Part shown: positions 37,043-47,731 of the stretch, piece after piece
Layout: every line of letters starts with the position of its first letter
How positions within the stretch are numbered: position 1 is the stretch's first letter
Source: Planctomycetota bacterium
Lineage (GTDB): Bacteria > Planctomycetota > Planctomycetia > Pirellulales > Pirellulaceae
DNA: 59,638 bases
Direction of reading: 5' to 3'
NCBI GenBank assembly: GCA_963204915.1
Contig: CAUJHS010000111.1
Span: forward strand, 1-59,638
The notes under the pieces: model-generated
The model's input: only the letters and a program-made list of their open reading frames with translations
Databases searched by the model: none
What the model was told of the DNA's origin: nothing
Made by a program: the position numbers and the translations under genes

Positions 37043-37951
37043 ATGGCCGAACACGGAAACCCCTTTGATCCGGCGCATCTCATCGGGCACGTCAAAGACG
37101 CTCCCTACTTTGAGGTGCCGCGCGCCTTCGCTTCGGATGGCAAGGCGGAAATCCCCCAGTTTCGCGACACCAGCGAACCGATCGCCACGATCAAAACCGG
37201 CTTTGAGCCGGTCGATCAATTGATTGAGCCATTCGATGGAAAGATCACCAAATTCATGGTGCTGGAAGTTGTCGGCGCCTTGATTGTGGCCGTCATCTTT
37301 ATCTGGCTGGCGCAGAAGATTTCCTCGGGCCGAAAGCCGCGCGGTCGGCTGTGGAATCTGTTCGAATCGATGCTCTTGTTTATCCGGGACGAAGTGGCCC
37401 GGCCCGCAATTGGACACCATGACGCCGACAGGTTTCTTCCGGTGTTGTGGACCATGTTCTTCTTTGTGTTGATTTGCAACCTGCTGGGCATGGTGCCTTG
37501 GGCCGGTTCACCCACGGGGGCGCTAGCCACCACTGGAGCGATGGCGATTATCACCTTCCTGGTGGTTATCGGTGGCGGCATGAGCAAGATGGGTGTCGTC
37601 GGCTTCTGGGCAGGGCAGGTGCCTCACATGGATCTGCCGCTTCCGCTAGCGATCATTCTTAAGCCGATGATTTTCGTGCTTGAAGTGATTGGCCTGTTGA
37701 TCCGGCACTTTGTGTTGGCTGTGCGTCTGTTGGCTAACATGATGGCCGGCCACTTGGTTCTCGCGGTGCTGGTGGCGTTTGTCGCTGCGGTGGCCAAATT
37801 TGGCATGGCCGCGTTACTAGGCGTCGGCGCAGTCAGTATCTTTGGCGCCATGGCCTTGAGTTTGCTGGAGTTGTTCGTCGCGTTTTTACAAGCCTACATT
37901 TTCACCTTCCTTTCGGCGTTGTTTATCGGCATGGCGGTGCATCCGCACTAA
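37043..37951 (+). CDS. atpB: F-type ATP synthase subunit a
   Basis: Forms the proton half-channels beside the c-ring in the inner membrane. The protein has 302 residues. Key family features are CNLLGMVPW (about 145-153) and VRLLANMMAGH with the essential arginine at about R228. Five to six membrane helices are present. An unusual soluble N-terminus of about 70 residues precedes the first helix. The ATG at 37043 is used in place of the in-frame TTG three codons upstream. The c-subunit gene follows 92 bases later. Confidence 0.95.
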   Translation: MAEHGNPFDPAHLIGHVKDAPYFEVPRAFASDGKAEIPQFRDTSEPIATIKTGFEPVDQLIEPFDGKITKFMVLEVVGALIVAVIFIWLAQKISSGRKPRGRLWNLFESMLLFIRDEVARPAIGHHDADRFLPVLWTMFFFVLICNLLGMVPWAGSPTGALATTGAMAIITFLVVIGGGMSKMGVVGFWAGQVPHMDLPLPLAIILKPMIFVLEVIGLLIRHFVLAVRLLANMMAGHLVLAVLVAFVAAVAKFGMAALLGVGAVSIFGAMALSLLELFVAFLQAYIFTFLSALFIGMAVHPH

Positions 37952-38029
37952 CATGCTTGATTTGAAGCGGGGCGAGGTTCCGCCCCGACGTGTACAAGTT
38001 CTTTTTTAGTTTTCCCTCCATCACCTCAC

Positions 38030-38034
38030 AGGAG
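38030..38034 (+). promoter_or_regulatory. Shine-Dalgarno site deciding the atpE start
   Basis: AGGAG lies nine bases before the GTG at 38044. It supports that codon over an in-frame GTG at 37990, which begins a similar GTG-TAC-AAG sequence but has no comparable site. Confidence 0.55.
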
Positions 38035-38043
38035 ACGGGACCC

Positions 38044-38370
38044 GTGTACAAGTGGCTTCGCATTGTGTTGACCGTTGTAGCTGTTATGCTCATCGCCGCC
38101 CCGGCTTTCGCCCAGGATGAAACTGCTGGCGGAGCGGTCGCGCACGCTCGCAGTAGTGCGTTGATTTACTTCACCAGCGCGTTTGGCGCCGGTTTGGTAA
38201 TTCTTGGCGCGGCCTGGGGCATTGGCCGCATCGGTTCGGCCGCGGTTGAAAGCATGGCTCGCCAACCGGAAGTGGCCGGGAACATTCAAACGGCCATGAT
38301 TATTGCGGCGGCTCTGATCGAAGGCGCCACGTTCTTCGGTTTGATCGTGTGCATGTTGTTCAACAACTAA
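38044..38370 (+). CDS. atpE: F-type ATP synthase subunit c with signal-peptide-like N-terminus
   Basis: Proteolipid subunit of the rotary c-ring, 108 residues from the GTG start. Residues 1-23 (MYKWLRIVLTVVAVMLIAAP then AFA) look like a cleavable signal peptide. The hairpin follows: helix 1 FGAGLVILGAAWGIGRIG, the polar loop R73-Q74-P75, and helix 2 with the ion-carrying glutamate E93 in AAALIEGATFFGLI. The sodium-type pattern (Gln in helix 1, Ser/Thr right after the Glu) is absent, so proton coupling is likely (inference). The long N-terminal extension is unusual for bacteria in general. Confidence 0.93.
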   Translation: MYKWLRIVLTVVAVMLIAAPAFAQDETAGGAVAHARSSALIYFTSAFGAGLVILGAAWGIGRIGSAAVESMARQPEVAGNIQTAMIIAAALIEGATFFGLIVCMLFNN

Positions 38371-38499
38371 TGTCGCCCCACGGTCGGATGCCTGCGTTCA
38401 GGCTGTCTTCGTCATGAAGTTCAGCCTGCGTGCTCCGAGATTGTGCGGTGACCTGCGCCCCTTCAAGTCGGTACGTAAATGACATTGAGGAACGAGGTT

Positions 38500-39165
38500 A
38501 TGTTCGTGCGAGTTCTGACGGCCCTACTTCTGGCGTTGGCGGTTCTCGGCGTTTCGTCGATTGGCTTCGCACAAGACGAAGATCACACCGCCGAAGCAGC
38601 CCACGCCGACGAGGCCGCTCATGCGGGCGAAGGCGATCATGCCAGCGACGGCGATCACGGCAATACCAATCCGTTGTCGATCGACCCGGACTTGGCCATC
38701 GTCACCGCCTTAGTGTTCTTGCTGTTGTTGCTCGTCCTGGGCAAGTTCGCCTGGCGGCCCATCATTGCCGGACTCGACAAGCGCGAGCATTACGTTTCGG
38801 ACCAACTGGACGAAGCCGAACGACGTAATCGCGAAGCGGAAGCGATGCTGCAAAAGTATCAGGCGCAACTCGCCTCGGCGTCGGATCAGGTCAAGCAAAT
38901 GTTGGAAGAAGCTCGCCGCGGCGCGGAAGCGCACCGCGAGCAGGAAATGGCCCGCACGCAAGATGCGGTCAAACGTGAACGCGAGCGGGCCGTCGCCGAG
39001 ATCGACGCCGCCAAGAATCGCGCCCTGCAAGAGGTAGGCAACAAGGCGGCCGACGCGGCGATCACGCTGGCCGGTCGCATCGTGCGGCGCGAATTGAAGA
39101 AGGAAGATCACGCGGCGTTGGTGTCCGATGCGATGAACCAGTTTCCGGGAAGCAATCACAACTAA
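38500..39165 (+). CDS. atpF: F-type ATP synthase subunit b with signal-like N-terminus and His/Asp-rich segment
   Basis: Peripheral-stalk subunit, 221 residues. A signal-like segment (about 1-25, ending GFAQDE) is followed by a His/Asp/Glu/Ala-rich stretch (about 26-56), then the normal b-subunit membrane helix (about 66-84, AIVTALVFLLLLLVLGKFAW). A long charged coiled coil follows (LDEAERRNREAEAMLQKYQA onward) with the C-terminal delta-binding part LAGRIVRRELKKEDH. The ATG at 38500 is preceded by a GAGG-containing stretch; an in-frame ATG at 38479 is possible. If cleaved, the His-rich segment would face the periplasm. Confidence 0.92.
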   Translation: MFVRVLTALLLALAVLGVSSIGFAQDEDHTAEAAHADEAAHAGEGDHASDGDHGNTNPLSIDPDLAIVTALVFLLLLLVLGKFAWRPIIAGLDKREHYVSDQLDEAERRNREAEAMLQKYQAQLASASDQVKQMLEEARRGAEAHREQEMARTQDAVKRERERAVAEIDAAKNRALQEVGNKAADAAITLAGRIVRRELKKEDHAALVSDAMNQFPGSNHN

Positions 39166-39216
39166 GGTGCTTGCTCCGGACTCGGTCCAAAATCATCCCC
39201 ACTTTGGTTCTTTGCT

Positions 39217-39840
39217 ATGGTTGAAGCCCGACAACCCACCGTTCTCGATCCGGTGGAGCAGCAACTCGGCAAAGTGTACGCCGAAGCATTGCTTGGCGCC
39301 GCCGGGAAGGCGGGCAACGCGGAAGCGGTGCTCAGCGAACTGAATTCGCTCGTGCGCGACGTGCTGCAAAAACTGCCGCAGTTTGACGCAGTCCTAAGGT
39401 CGCCCAAGGTATCGCATGAGGAAAAGGTCCGGCTCCTAGATGCTGCCTTCCAAGGCAAGATGTCGGAAGTGTTGTTGAACTTTCTCAAGGTGCTCACGCG
39501 CCGCGGTCGGTTCAGCGCACTTCGCTCGATCGCTCGGGCGGCGCAAGAACTTCATCACGAACGAACGGGCCGCACTGACGTGCTGGTGCGCACCGCCGAA
39601 TCGCTTACGCCGGAACTGCACGCACAGATTATGGACCGTCTCCGGCAATCGCTCGGACGCGAGCCCGTGCTCCGCGTCGAGGTCGATCCTGAACTGATTG
39701 GCGGCGTGGTTATTCGGATTGGCGATACCGTGTATGACGGGAGCATTGCCCGGCAACTCGTTCGCCTGCGAGACGAGACGGCCGCACAAATCTCTCGCGA
39801 AATTCGCCAATCTACTACTCGCTTCGCATTGGCAGACTAA
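39217..39840 (+). CDS. atpH: F-type ATP synthase subunit delta
   Basis: Connects the b-subunit stalk to the top of F1. The protein has 207 residues. The N-terminal helical domain contains LGKVYAEALLGAAGKAGNAE and the segment SPKVSHEEKVRLLDAAFQG. The C-terminal part has the family block DPELIGGVVIRIGDTVYDGS followed by IARQLVRLRDE. Order (between b and alpha) and length agree with delta. The 51-base gap from atpF and 137-base gap to atpA are free of other genes. Confidence 0.93.
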   Translation: MVEARQPTVLDPVEQQLGKVYAEALLGAAGKAGNAEAVLSELNSLVRDVLQKLPQFDAVLRSPKVSHEEKVRLLDAAFQGKMSEVLLNFLKVLTRRGRFSALRSIARAAQELHHERTGRTDVLVRTAESLTPELHAQIMDRLRQSLGREPVLRVEVDPELIGGVVIRIGDTVYDGSIARQLVRLRDETAAQISREIRQSTTRFALAD

Positions 39841-39977
39841 GCAAACGAATCAACAACTTTATTTCGATGAATCGACGCCGCCGAGAAGCGCGTTTCGCGA
39901 ACCAAGCAACGTCTTCTTCGTAGCAAAGCGGTTCATCCTCGAACAACGACGAACACAGTATCCCTGGTGCTAAAAAC

Positions 39978-41537
39978 ATGGTCCAATTCAACGCCGACGA
40001 AATCGCCTCCGTCATTCAGCGCGAAATCGAGCAATATCAAGCACAGATCGACGTGCGCGAAGTAGGCACGGTTCTGGAGGTGGGTGATGGCATCGCCCGC
40101 GTGCACGGCCTGTCGAACGTCATGGCCAATGAAATGGTGCAGTTCCCCAACGGGGCCATTGGGCTGGCGTTCAACTTGGAAGAGAACAGCGTCGGTGTGA
40201 TCATTTTGGGCGACTTCCTGGAAATCAAGGAAGGTGACGAAGTTCGCTCGCTAGGCACGCTGCTCTCGGTGCCTGTAGGCGAAGCGCTCTTAGGTCGCGT
40301 GGTCGATGCGCTCGGTCGTCCTCTGGATGGTTTGGGAGAAATCGAAACCACCCAGACTCGCCCGGTCGAAGTTATCGCCCCTGGTGTGGCGCAGCGGAAA
40401 CCGGTGCACGAGCCGCTGCAAACGGGCATCAAGGCGGTCGATGCGATGACCCCCATTGGGCGAGGCCAGCGCGAGTTGATCATTGGCGACCGCAAGACCG
40501 GCAAGTCCGCCATCGCCATTGACGCGATCATCAACCAGCGTGATTCGGGCGTGAAGTGTTTTTATGTCGCAGTCGGACAAAAAGACACAACCACGGCCCA
40601 AGTGATCGAGCGGTTGCGTCAGCACGGCGCCATGGAGTACACCACGGTGGTGGTGGCGGGCTCGAGCGCTCCGGCGCCCATGCAGTACATCGCTCCTTAC
40701 GCCGGTACGGCCATGGCCGAGTACTTCATGTGGAAGGGTCAACACGCGCTCGTCGTGTATGACGATCTATCCAAACAAGCTACGGCGTATCGGCAATTGT
40801 CGCTGCTCATGCGTCGTCCGCCGGGTCGTGAGGCCTTCCCCGGCGACGTGTTCTATGCTCACAGCCGACTGCTCGAACGATCGGCCAAACTGTCCGATGA
40901 GAACGGCGGCGGCTCCGTAACCTCGCTTCCCATCATTGAGACGCTGGAAGGCGAAGTGTCGGCCTACATTCCCACCAACGTGATTTCGATTACCGACGGG
41001 CAAATTTACGTCCAGCCCGACTTGTTCTTCGCTGGCGTGCGTCCCGCCATGAACGTGGGTATTTCGGTGTCCCGCGTGGGCGGCGCCGCCCAGGTGAAAG
41101 CCATGAAGAACGTTGCCGGCGGTTTGCGGCTCGACTTGGCTTCGTTCCGCGAATTGGAGGCGTTCGCACAACTCGGCACCGAATTGGACCCTGCCACGCA
41201 AGCTCGTCTTGATCGCGGCTACCGCATGGTCGAACTGCTTAAGCAGCCCCAGTATCAACCGTTGCACGTGGTGGATCAAATCATGGTGATCTACGCCGGC
41301 ACGCGCGGCTTTTTAGACAAGGTGCCAGTCAATGAAGTCCAGCGTTGGACCCGTGACTTCCTTAACTTCGTGCACACCAGCCGCAAAGACGTTTGGACGT
41401 TGCTCGATGAAAAGAAAGACGAAGGCGACACCATGAAAGATAAAGACAACGTGGTCTTGCCCAAGGTCAAGGCCGTGTTGGAGGAGTATGCCCGGCAGTA
41501 CGCTCCCAAGAAAACTGCCGAACCGGCGGGAGTGTAA
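39978..41537 (+). CDS. atpA: F-type ATP synthase subunit alpha
   Basis: Regulatory nucleotide-binding subunit of the F1 head, 519 residues. The beta-barrel starts with [18 protein letters not shown]. The P-loop is GDRKTGKS (about 170-177), followed by [20 protein letters not shown] (Walker B region). [20 protein letters not shown] and [20 protein letters not shown] are followed by [14 protein letters not shown], the alpha/beta signature. Full length with no insertions. It is followed by the DUF4870 gene instead of atpG directly. Confidence 0.97.
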   Translation: MVQFNADEIASVIQREIEQYQAQIDVREVGTVLEVGDGIARVHGLSNVMANEMVQFPNGAIGLAFNLEENSVGVIILGDFLEIKEGDEVRSLGTLLSVPVGEALLGRVVDALGRPLDGLGEIETTQTRPVEVIAPGVAQRKPVHEPLQTGIKAVDAMTPIGRGQRELIIGDRKTGKSAIAIDAIINQRDSGVKCFYVAVGQKDTTTAQVIERLRQHGAMEYTTVVVAGSSAPAPMQYIAPYAGTAMAEYFMWKGQHALVVYDDLSKQATAYRQLSLLMRRPPGREAFPGDVFYAHSRLLERSAKLSDENGGGSVTSLPIIETLEGEVSAYIPTNVISITDGQIYVQPDLFFAGVRPAMNVGISVSRVGGAAQVKAMKNVAGGLRLDLASFRELEAFAQLGTELDPATQARLDRGYRMVELLKQPQYQPLHVVDQIMVIYAGTRGFLDKVPVNEVQRWTRDFLNFVHTSRKDVWTLLDEKKDEGDTMKDKDNVVLPKVKAVLEEYARQYAPKKTAEPAGV

Positions 41538-41790
41538 AACGGCATCAAAGGAAGGCGTGGGTCGAGAGAGTAGCAACCGCACGCTAGCGCGCGTCGGCTA
41601 ATTCAAATATACCGAATACCCGCTATCGACAGTTCGAAGCCGTCCGTCGATCTGGAAAAACTTTTGCAGGGAGGTTCCAAGCCGAGGGCCATTCGTGACG
41701 AACTACAGGCACGAACAGACTTCCCGTCTGCCGTGATGCCGTACGTCAAGAACGTCCATCACCATTCGTGCCTTATAAGGAACCCTGCTT

Positions 41791-42222
41791 ATGGAACAGT
41801 ACCCACCCAAAGAACCGTTTGCTCCGAAGCCCAACCTGTACGAGAAGTCGCCCACGGGCGATTACATGGGCCCCATGCCGGACGACAACGCCCGCCAATG
41901 GGGAATGCTGTCCCACCTGCTGGGATTAGCCATTGGGTTGCTCACGGGGCTGGGGTTTATCGGCCCGTTGATTGTGCTGCTGACGAAAAAAGAAGAACAT
42001 CCGTTCATTGAAGATCAAGCCAACGAGTCGTTGAACTTTCAGATTTCGCTGCTGATTTACTACCTAGTTGCCGGCGCCATTACGGCCGTAACCTGTGGAT
42101 TGGGCTTCCCGCTGTTGTTCGTTCCCTACCTGATGCAATTGATCCTGGGAATCATCGCCACGGTGAAATCGAACCAAGGGGAAGCCTACCGATATCCGGC
42201 GACCATTCGTTTGATTAAGTAA
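41791..42222 (+). CDS. DUF4870 membrane protein inserted in the ATP synthase operon
   Basis: Protein of 143 residues. An N-terminal Pro-rich soluble part leads to a hydrophobic segment (about 34-62, WGMLSHLLGLAIGLLTGLG). The charged, conserved KKEEHPFIEDQANESLNFQI follows, the typical DUF4870 signature. Two more helices cover about 84-126 (ISLLIYYLVAGAITAVTCGL onward). The family (related to Tic20-like membrane proteins) has no firm function. It lies between atpA and atpG, 253 bases after the former and 73 before the latter, same strand, so it is probably transcribed with the ATP synthase. This is an unusual position for it. Confidence 0.85.
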   Translation: MEQYPPKEPFAPKPNLYEKSPTGDYMGPMPDDNARQWGMLSHLLGLAIGLLTGLGFIGPLIVLLTKKEEHPFIEDQANESLNFQISLLIYYLVAGAITAVTCGLGFPLLFVPYLMQLILGIIATVKSNQGEAYRYPATIRLIK

Positions 42223-42295
42223 CACAGCCTCCCTTAGGACCCTGTATGGCTTGGGTCGAGAGGCTAGTCACGCGGTTTGCGTAAAGATTAAACAC

Positions 42296-43222
42296 ATGGC
42301 CAAAGCTCGCGCCCTTGATAAACGCCGCAAGTCGATCCGCAACATCCGCAAGATCACTCGGACGATGGAGTTGATCGCCACCGCTCGCTTCAAGCGGGCA
42401 ATGGACCGCGCCACCGCGGCCACGGCGTACACGCGTCGCATTACGCAATTGGTGACCGACCTGGTGCAAAGCGGCGCCGAGGTGGACCACCCGCTGCTCA
42501 AGCCCCATGAAGAACAAAACAACGCCATCCTACTGGTGCTCACCGCCAATCGCGGGTTGTGCGGCGGGTACAACGGCAACGTGTTGCGTGCGGCCCTCGG
42601 CCGCCTGCGCGACTACGAAACGCAAATCCAGGGCGAACACCTCGAAGCTTTCCGCCTGGAAGTTTCCGGCAAACGCGGTATCTCGGGTTTGAAGTTCCGC
42701 CGCATTAAGGCGGATGAGACCTTCACGCACTTCGAAGACAAACCCGCCTTTGAAGAAGTGGAAGTGCTCGCGAATCGGTATTTACAAGCGTATGAGTCAG
42801 GCGCCCTGGACCGGCTCGATGTGGCCTATACCAAATTCCTCAGCGCTTCCCGGCAAGTGGCGGTCGTTGAAACCCTCCTGCCGCTTGGCTCGCTGGGCGA
42901 GGACGAGGCCGCCGCGAAGAAGCCCGTCAAAGACGCGCCGAAAAAACCTGCCGCAGCCGGGCAAACGATGTACGAGTTTCTTCCCTCGGCGGAAAGCATC
43001 TTGCGGGAAGTGGTTCCCGCCAGTTTCAAAGTCAAGCTGTTTAAGTGCTTTTTGGATGCGGCGGTCAGCGAACAAATTGCCCGCATGGTGGCCATGAAGT
43101 CCGCCACCGAGAACGCGGGCGACCTGATCAAGCAGCTCTCGCGCGATTACAACCGTGCCCGGCAAACCCAAATCACCAGCGAGCTGATGGACATCATCGG
43201 CGGCGCCGAAGCGATATCGTAA
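42296..43222 (+). CDS. atpG: F-type ATP synthase subunit gamma
   Basis: Rotor shaft of F1, 308 residues from the ATG at 42296. The N-terminal helix has DKRRKSIRNIRKITRTMELI, the core has LVLTANRGLCGGYNGNV, and the end has QITSELMDIIGGAEAI; all are gamma hallmarks. A Lys/Ala/Pro-rich insertion at about residues 201-222 (GEDEAAAKKPVKDAPKKPAA) interrupts the Rossmann-like domain and is not usual for the family. It might be a surface loop that touches alpha/beta or acts in regulation (inference). Confidence 0.95.
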   Translation: MAKARALDKRRKSIRNIRKITRTMELIATARFKRAMDRATAATAYTRRITQLVTDLVQSGAEVDHPLLKPHEEQNNAILLVLTANRGLCGGYNGNVLRAALGRLRDYETQIQGEHLEAFRLEVSGKRGISGLKFRRIKADETFTHFEDKPAFEEVEVLANRYLQAYESGALDRLDVAYTKFLSASRQVAVVETLLPLGSLGEDEAAAKKPVKDAPKKPAAAGQTMYEFLPSAESILREVVPASFKVKLFKCFLDAAVSEQIARMVAMKSATENAGDLIKQLSRDYNRARQTQITSELMDIIGGAEAIS

Positions 43223-44791
<1,569 letters not shown>

Positions 44792-44818
44792 GAGCCGCCT
44801 TCGCGAATGTGGCGTCAT

Positions 44819-44849
<31 letters not shown>

Positions 44850-44861
44850 ATTTCAAGGCAA

Positions 44862-44884
44862 CACTGCTGGACAAGCCAGCAGTG
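44862..44884. repeat. Hairpin repeat, copy 2 (atpD-atpC gap)
   Basis: CACTGCTGG (44862-44870) and CCAGCAGTG (44876-44884) form the same nine-base-pair stem with loop ACAAG, complementary in sense to the loop of copy 1. It lies 28 bases before the atpC start and may affect atpC expression or mRNA stability. Confidence 0.85.
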
Positions 44885-44912
44885 CCACTGTACGACACTC
44901 GATAATCGTCCT

Positions 44913-45344
44913 ATGAGCGTAGCTGGCCAACTCCATTGCATCGTCGTCACGCCCGAAAAGACGGCGCTCGAAGAAACGACCGACTTCGTGGCGTTGCCGC
45001 TGCCCGACGGCGAGTACGGCATCGCTCCGGGCCACAGCCCGGTCATCGCCCGGCTCGGCTTTGGCGAGTTGCGTTTGAAAACCGGCGGTCATACGGCCGC
45101 CCGGTATTACATTGATGGCGGCTTCGTGCAAGTGAACGACAACGTCGTCTCGGTGCTGACCGAACGAGCCATTCCGGCCGACGAACTCAGCCTGGACGCC
45201 GCCCACAAAGACCTGGACGCCGCCTTGCGCAAGCCGGCCGACACTCCCGAACGCATCGCCGCCCGCGACCGCGACATGGCCCGCGCCCGCGCTCAAATCC
45301 ACGTCGCCCAAAAGACCACCGGCGGCTCCGTTTCCGGCCACTAG
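44913..45344 (+). CDS. atpC: F-type ATP synthase subunit epsilon
   Basis: Central-stalk subunit, 143 residues from the ATG at 44913. The N-terminal ten-stranded barrel is recognisable by HCIVVTPEKTALEETTDFVA, LPDGEYGIAPGHSPVIARLG and YYIDGGFVQVNDNVVSVLTE. The C-terminal helical pair is represented by LDAALRKPADTPERIAARDR and the alanine/arginine-rich end. Longer in-frame starts would run back through the hairpin repeats and the end of atpD and are rejected. It closes the atp operon. Confidence 0.94.
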   Translation: MSVAGQLHCIVVTPEKTALEETTDFVALPLPDGEYGIAPGHSPVIARLGFGELRLKTGGHTAARYYIDGGFVQVNDNVVSVLTERAIPADELSLDAAHKDLDAALRKPADTPERIAARDRDMARARAQIHVAQKTTGGSVSGH

Positions 45345-45508
45345 AATTTCCAGCCGCTATCCTCGGCGTTGTCTGTAAAAAGACGACAGAATCTTGGTTC
45401 GAAGGGAGCGTATGGCTCCAACGACCGCTGAGACGTATCGACGTTCGACACTTTGGCCTAACACGGTGCGTGGGTCGCGAGCGTGTCGGTTCGAACGATT
45501 CGCCCGCT

Positions 45509-47635
45509 TTAGCGGAACAGCACGGAGGGGCGCGGCTTGAGCCCCACTTCTTCCACGGGCTGAATGCCTTTCACTCGGGCCTTAGGTTGCAGTCCTTCGA
45601 GTGTGATCGGCTCGCGCAATTGGTCGATGCCCAGATTGCCCGCTTCGTCGCGCGTTTCAATGCGCAGGTAGATTTGCCGCGGCGTACGCGGATCGACCGG
45701 CCAGTTGTAACTGCCAGTGTTGGGCAACCCCGTGGCGATAATCGTCCAAGGACCATTCGGCGATTCGCTGAACAGCAACGTCACGGGGCGCGAGGCGAGC
45801 ATCACGTCGTCGGCTTCCCAGCGAATGTCGAGCTGCCCCGCTTGTTTGCCGGCGCCGTACTTCGCCGCGGTCAAGCGCGTGAGCGGAGGCGTCGTGTCGA
45901 TGCCGATCCATACATCCGCCATTTCACCCGCGCTTGGAATCGGGCCGGTGTGTCCATTCCGACCTGTGACCACCACACGGAAGCCATACACGCCTTCGTC
46001 CGCCAAGGAAACTTCCATCGGGCTTTGTCGGTCGGGGTCTTCTGCCCAGGCTTGCCAGTTTTGACCGGCGTCGCGGGTGAGCCACAGTTCGACTTTGGCC
46101 ACACCGAGCGGACCGACAGCCGACACATCGTATTCCAAGTTGAACTTGCGCGCGTTGCTCATGCGAGGCCGCTCACCGCCGGGCAGCGAGTGCGGGCCAA
46201 TCGGCGGGGCAGGGGGGGGCGCCAGCCGACGCGGAGCGCTGTCGCTTACCGGCGAAACTTGCGGCGCCGCGCCGGAATCCGCTCCCCAAGATCGCTCCGG
46301 AACCGTCGCCATGGTTGCAGCCCGGTCGCTGTTCAATAGCGGTGGCGCGGCCGACCGATTCGCAATGGCCGTGGCCGATTGATCGCGATAGGGGTACTCA
46401 CTGGCAATCGGCGGGGCAGGGCCAAAGCCCGCGTTGTCGCTCGGCCAGGGGATCGGGTCGTGTGCTGCGGGCGCCAAAGCCGTGTTGTTTGGCGCCGACG
46501 GAGGGTTGTTCGAAGCGTAATTCATCGGAGGAGTCGCCGAACTCGCCGGGGCAGGGGAGGGGGGCGCAGGGCGCCCACTCGGCGCACCAGCCATTAGCGG
46601 CGGCGCGACCACCACCGGCGAAGTCGTTGCCGCCGCTACGGGCGTTCCGGCCGCCGCAACCGCGGGTGCTGTGGCCGCTAGGCTGCTCACCCCGGGCGCC
46701 AAGTTCGTGGCCACCGGGCCGTAGTTCGGAGTCCCTTGCGTCGGCAATCCATTCGAGGGCGATCCCTGCGGCAGGGCAGGGGCCATGTTCTGCGAGGCAG
46801 GACCGTAGTTCGGCATCGAGGCCTCAGGCGCACCGGACGAGGCCAACGGAGCGGCGCTCGGGGGGGTGTCGCGCAGCACCACCGTGCGCGCCACCACGTT
46901 CGAGTTGCCGGCCCAGTCGTACGCGGTCGCTCGCACACTCACCGTCAGTTCGTTCGTTTGCGGATACCACGTGGCCGATCCGGTCAGGTCGGTTTGGGTC
47001 GAGTCGGGCGCCGGGCGGTCAAACGCCAAAGGCCGCCAAGGCTCGCTCGGTCCGGCTTGATACTCCAGCGCCACCGAGTCGGGCTTGAGGTATTCATCCA
47101 CAATCCGCCACGCCCCTTGAACTTCCCCCGTCAACCCTGGCGACGCGCTGAATTCGATGCGTGGAGGAACCGTGTCAACAATCACCCGCCGTTCGGGCAG
47201 TTGGGCCGGTTGGTACAACGCGCGGTTGAGCGGGTCCAAAATCCGCGAGGCGAAGTAATACTCGCCGTCGCGGTCGGTTTGAACGACAAACGGGCCCGCG
47301 TTAGGGCGCTTCGCGTCGTACTTCTGCCAGTTGGCCCCGCGATCGCGCGAGAACCAAAGTTCGACTAAGGCGGGCTCGCCGCCCAGGGTGGCCGCCGGGG
47401 GAACACTAATGGGAAATGAGAACGCGCGTTGCCGAGTGATATACACCGGCGCTGACGCGGCCGCTTGTGCATTCTGCGTGGGCTGCGTAGCTGGGGTCTG
47501 TTGCGTAGCCGGAGATTGCTGGGCAACCGGGGGCTGTTTCACCGATTGGTACTGCTGCGCAAACTGGGCTTGGCCTCGCGCTGAAGGCGAGGACGCGGCG
47601 AGCGCCAACAGCACGCCGATTTTCGCCCATCGCAT
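45509..47635 (-). CDS. Exported two-domain protein with Pro/Ala-rich linker
   Basis: Protein of 708 residues. Signal peptide about 1-22 (LLALAASSPSARGQ), then a Gln/Pro/Thr stretch. Two similar beta-rich modules follow. The first (about 65-255) contains LVELWFSRDRGANWQKYDAK and VDTVPPRIEF. The second (about 490-690) contains KVELWLTRDAGQNWQAWAED and IDTTPPLTRLTAA. They flank a Pro/Ala/Asn linker (about 256-480) with repeated NYGP and PAPP words. The paired VELW..RD.G.NWQ motifs show internal duplication of an Ig/sialidase-like module. No catalytic residues were recognised; a surface or cell-wall protein is likely. Confidence 0.75.
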   Translation of the reverse strand: MRWAKIGVLLALAASSPSARGQAQFAQQYQSVKQPPVAQQSPATQQTPATQPTQNAQAAASAPVYITRQRAFSFPISVPPAATLGGEPALVELWFSRDRGANWQKYDAKRPNAGPFVVQTDRDGEYYFASRILDPLNRALYQPAQLPERRVIVDTVPPRIEFSASPGLTGEVQGAWRIVDEYLKPDSVALEYQAGPSEPWRPLAFDRPAPDSTQTDLTGSATWYPQTNELTVSVRATAYDWAGNSNVVARTVVLRDTPPSAAPLASSGAPEASMPNYGPASQNMAPALPQGSPSNGLPTQGTPNYGPVATNLAPGVSSLAATAPAVAAAGTPVAAATTSPVVVAPPLMAGAPSGRPAPPSPAPASSATPPMNYASNNPPSAPNNTALAPAAHDPIPWPSDNAGFGPAPPIASEYPYRDQSATAIANRSAAPPLLNSDRAATMATVPERSWGADSGAAPQVSPVSDSAPRRLAPPPAPPIGPHSLPGGERPRMSNARKFNLEYDVSAVGPLGVAKVELWLTRDAGQNWQAWAEDPDRQSPMEVSLADEGVYGFRVVVTGRNGHTGPIPSAGEMADVWIGIDTTPPLTRLTAAKYGAGKQAGQLDIRWEADDVMLASRPVTLLFSESPNGPWTIIATGLPNTGSYNWPVDPRTPRQIYLRIETRDEAGNLGIDQLREPITLEGLQPKARVKGIQPVEEVGLKPRPSVLFR

Positions 47636-47718
47636 GAGGCCGCCCTCAAGGTTCCAAGATACGAACAGGGTTCCAGTACGAATCTGCGCAGAACACCAGA
47701 CTTTCTGGTTATCGGACA

Positions 47719-47731
47719 GCAGGGCAGGGGA
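47719..47731 (+). repeat. GCAGGGCAGGGGA dispersed repeat, copy 1
   Basis: Thirteen-base exact match to the copies at 56308, 57558, 58824 and 59428. This copy lies in the leader side of the gene at 45509 instead of after a stop codon. Confidence 0.7.

Noticed and set aside
38044-38370. Sodium-coupled ATP synthase
   Set aside because: The glutamate in helix 2 is followed by Gly, and helix 1 lacks the glutamine ligand, so the sodium-binding pattern is not met.
45470-46339. Open frame of 289 codons opposite the two-domain exported protein
   Set aside because: Arg/His-rich shadow frame; the minus-strand frame has a signal peptide and duplicated modules.
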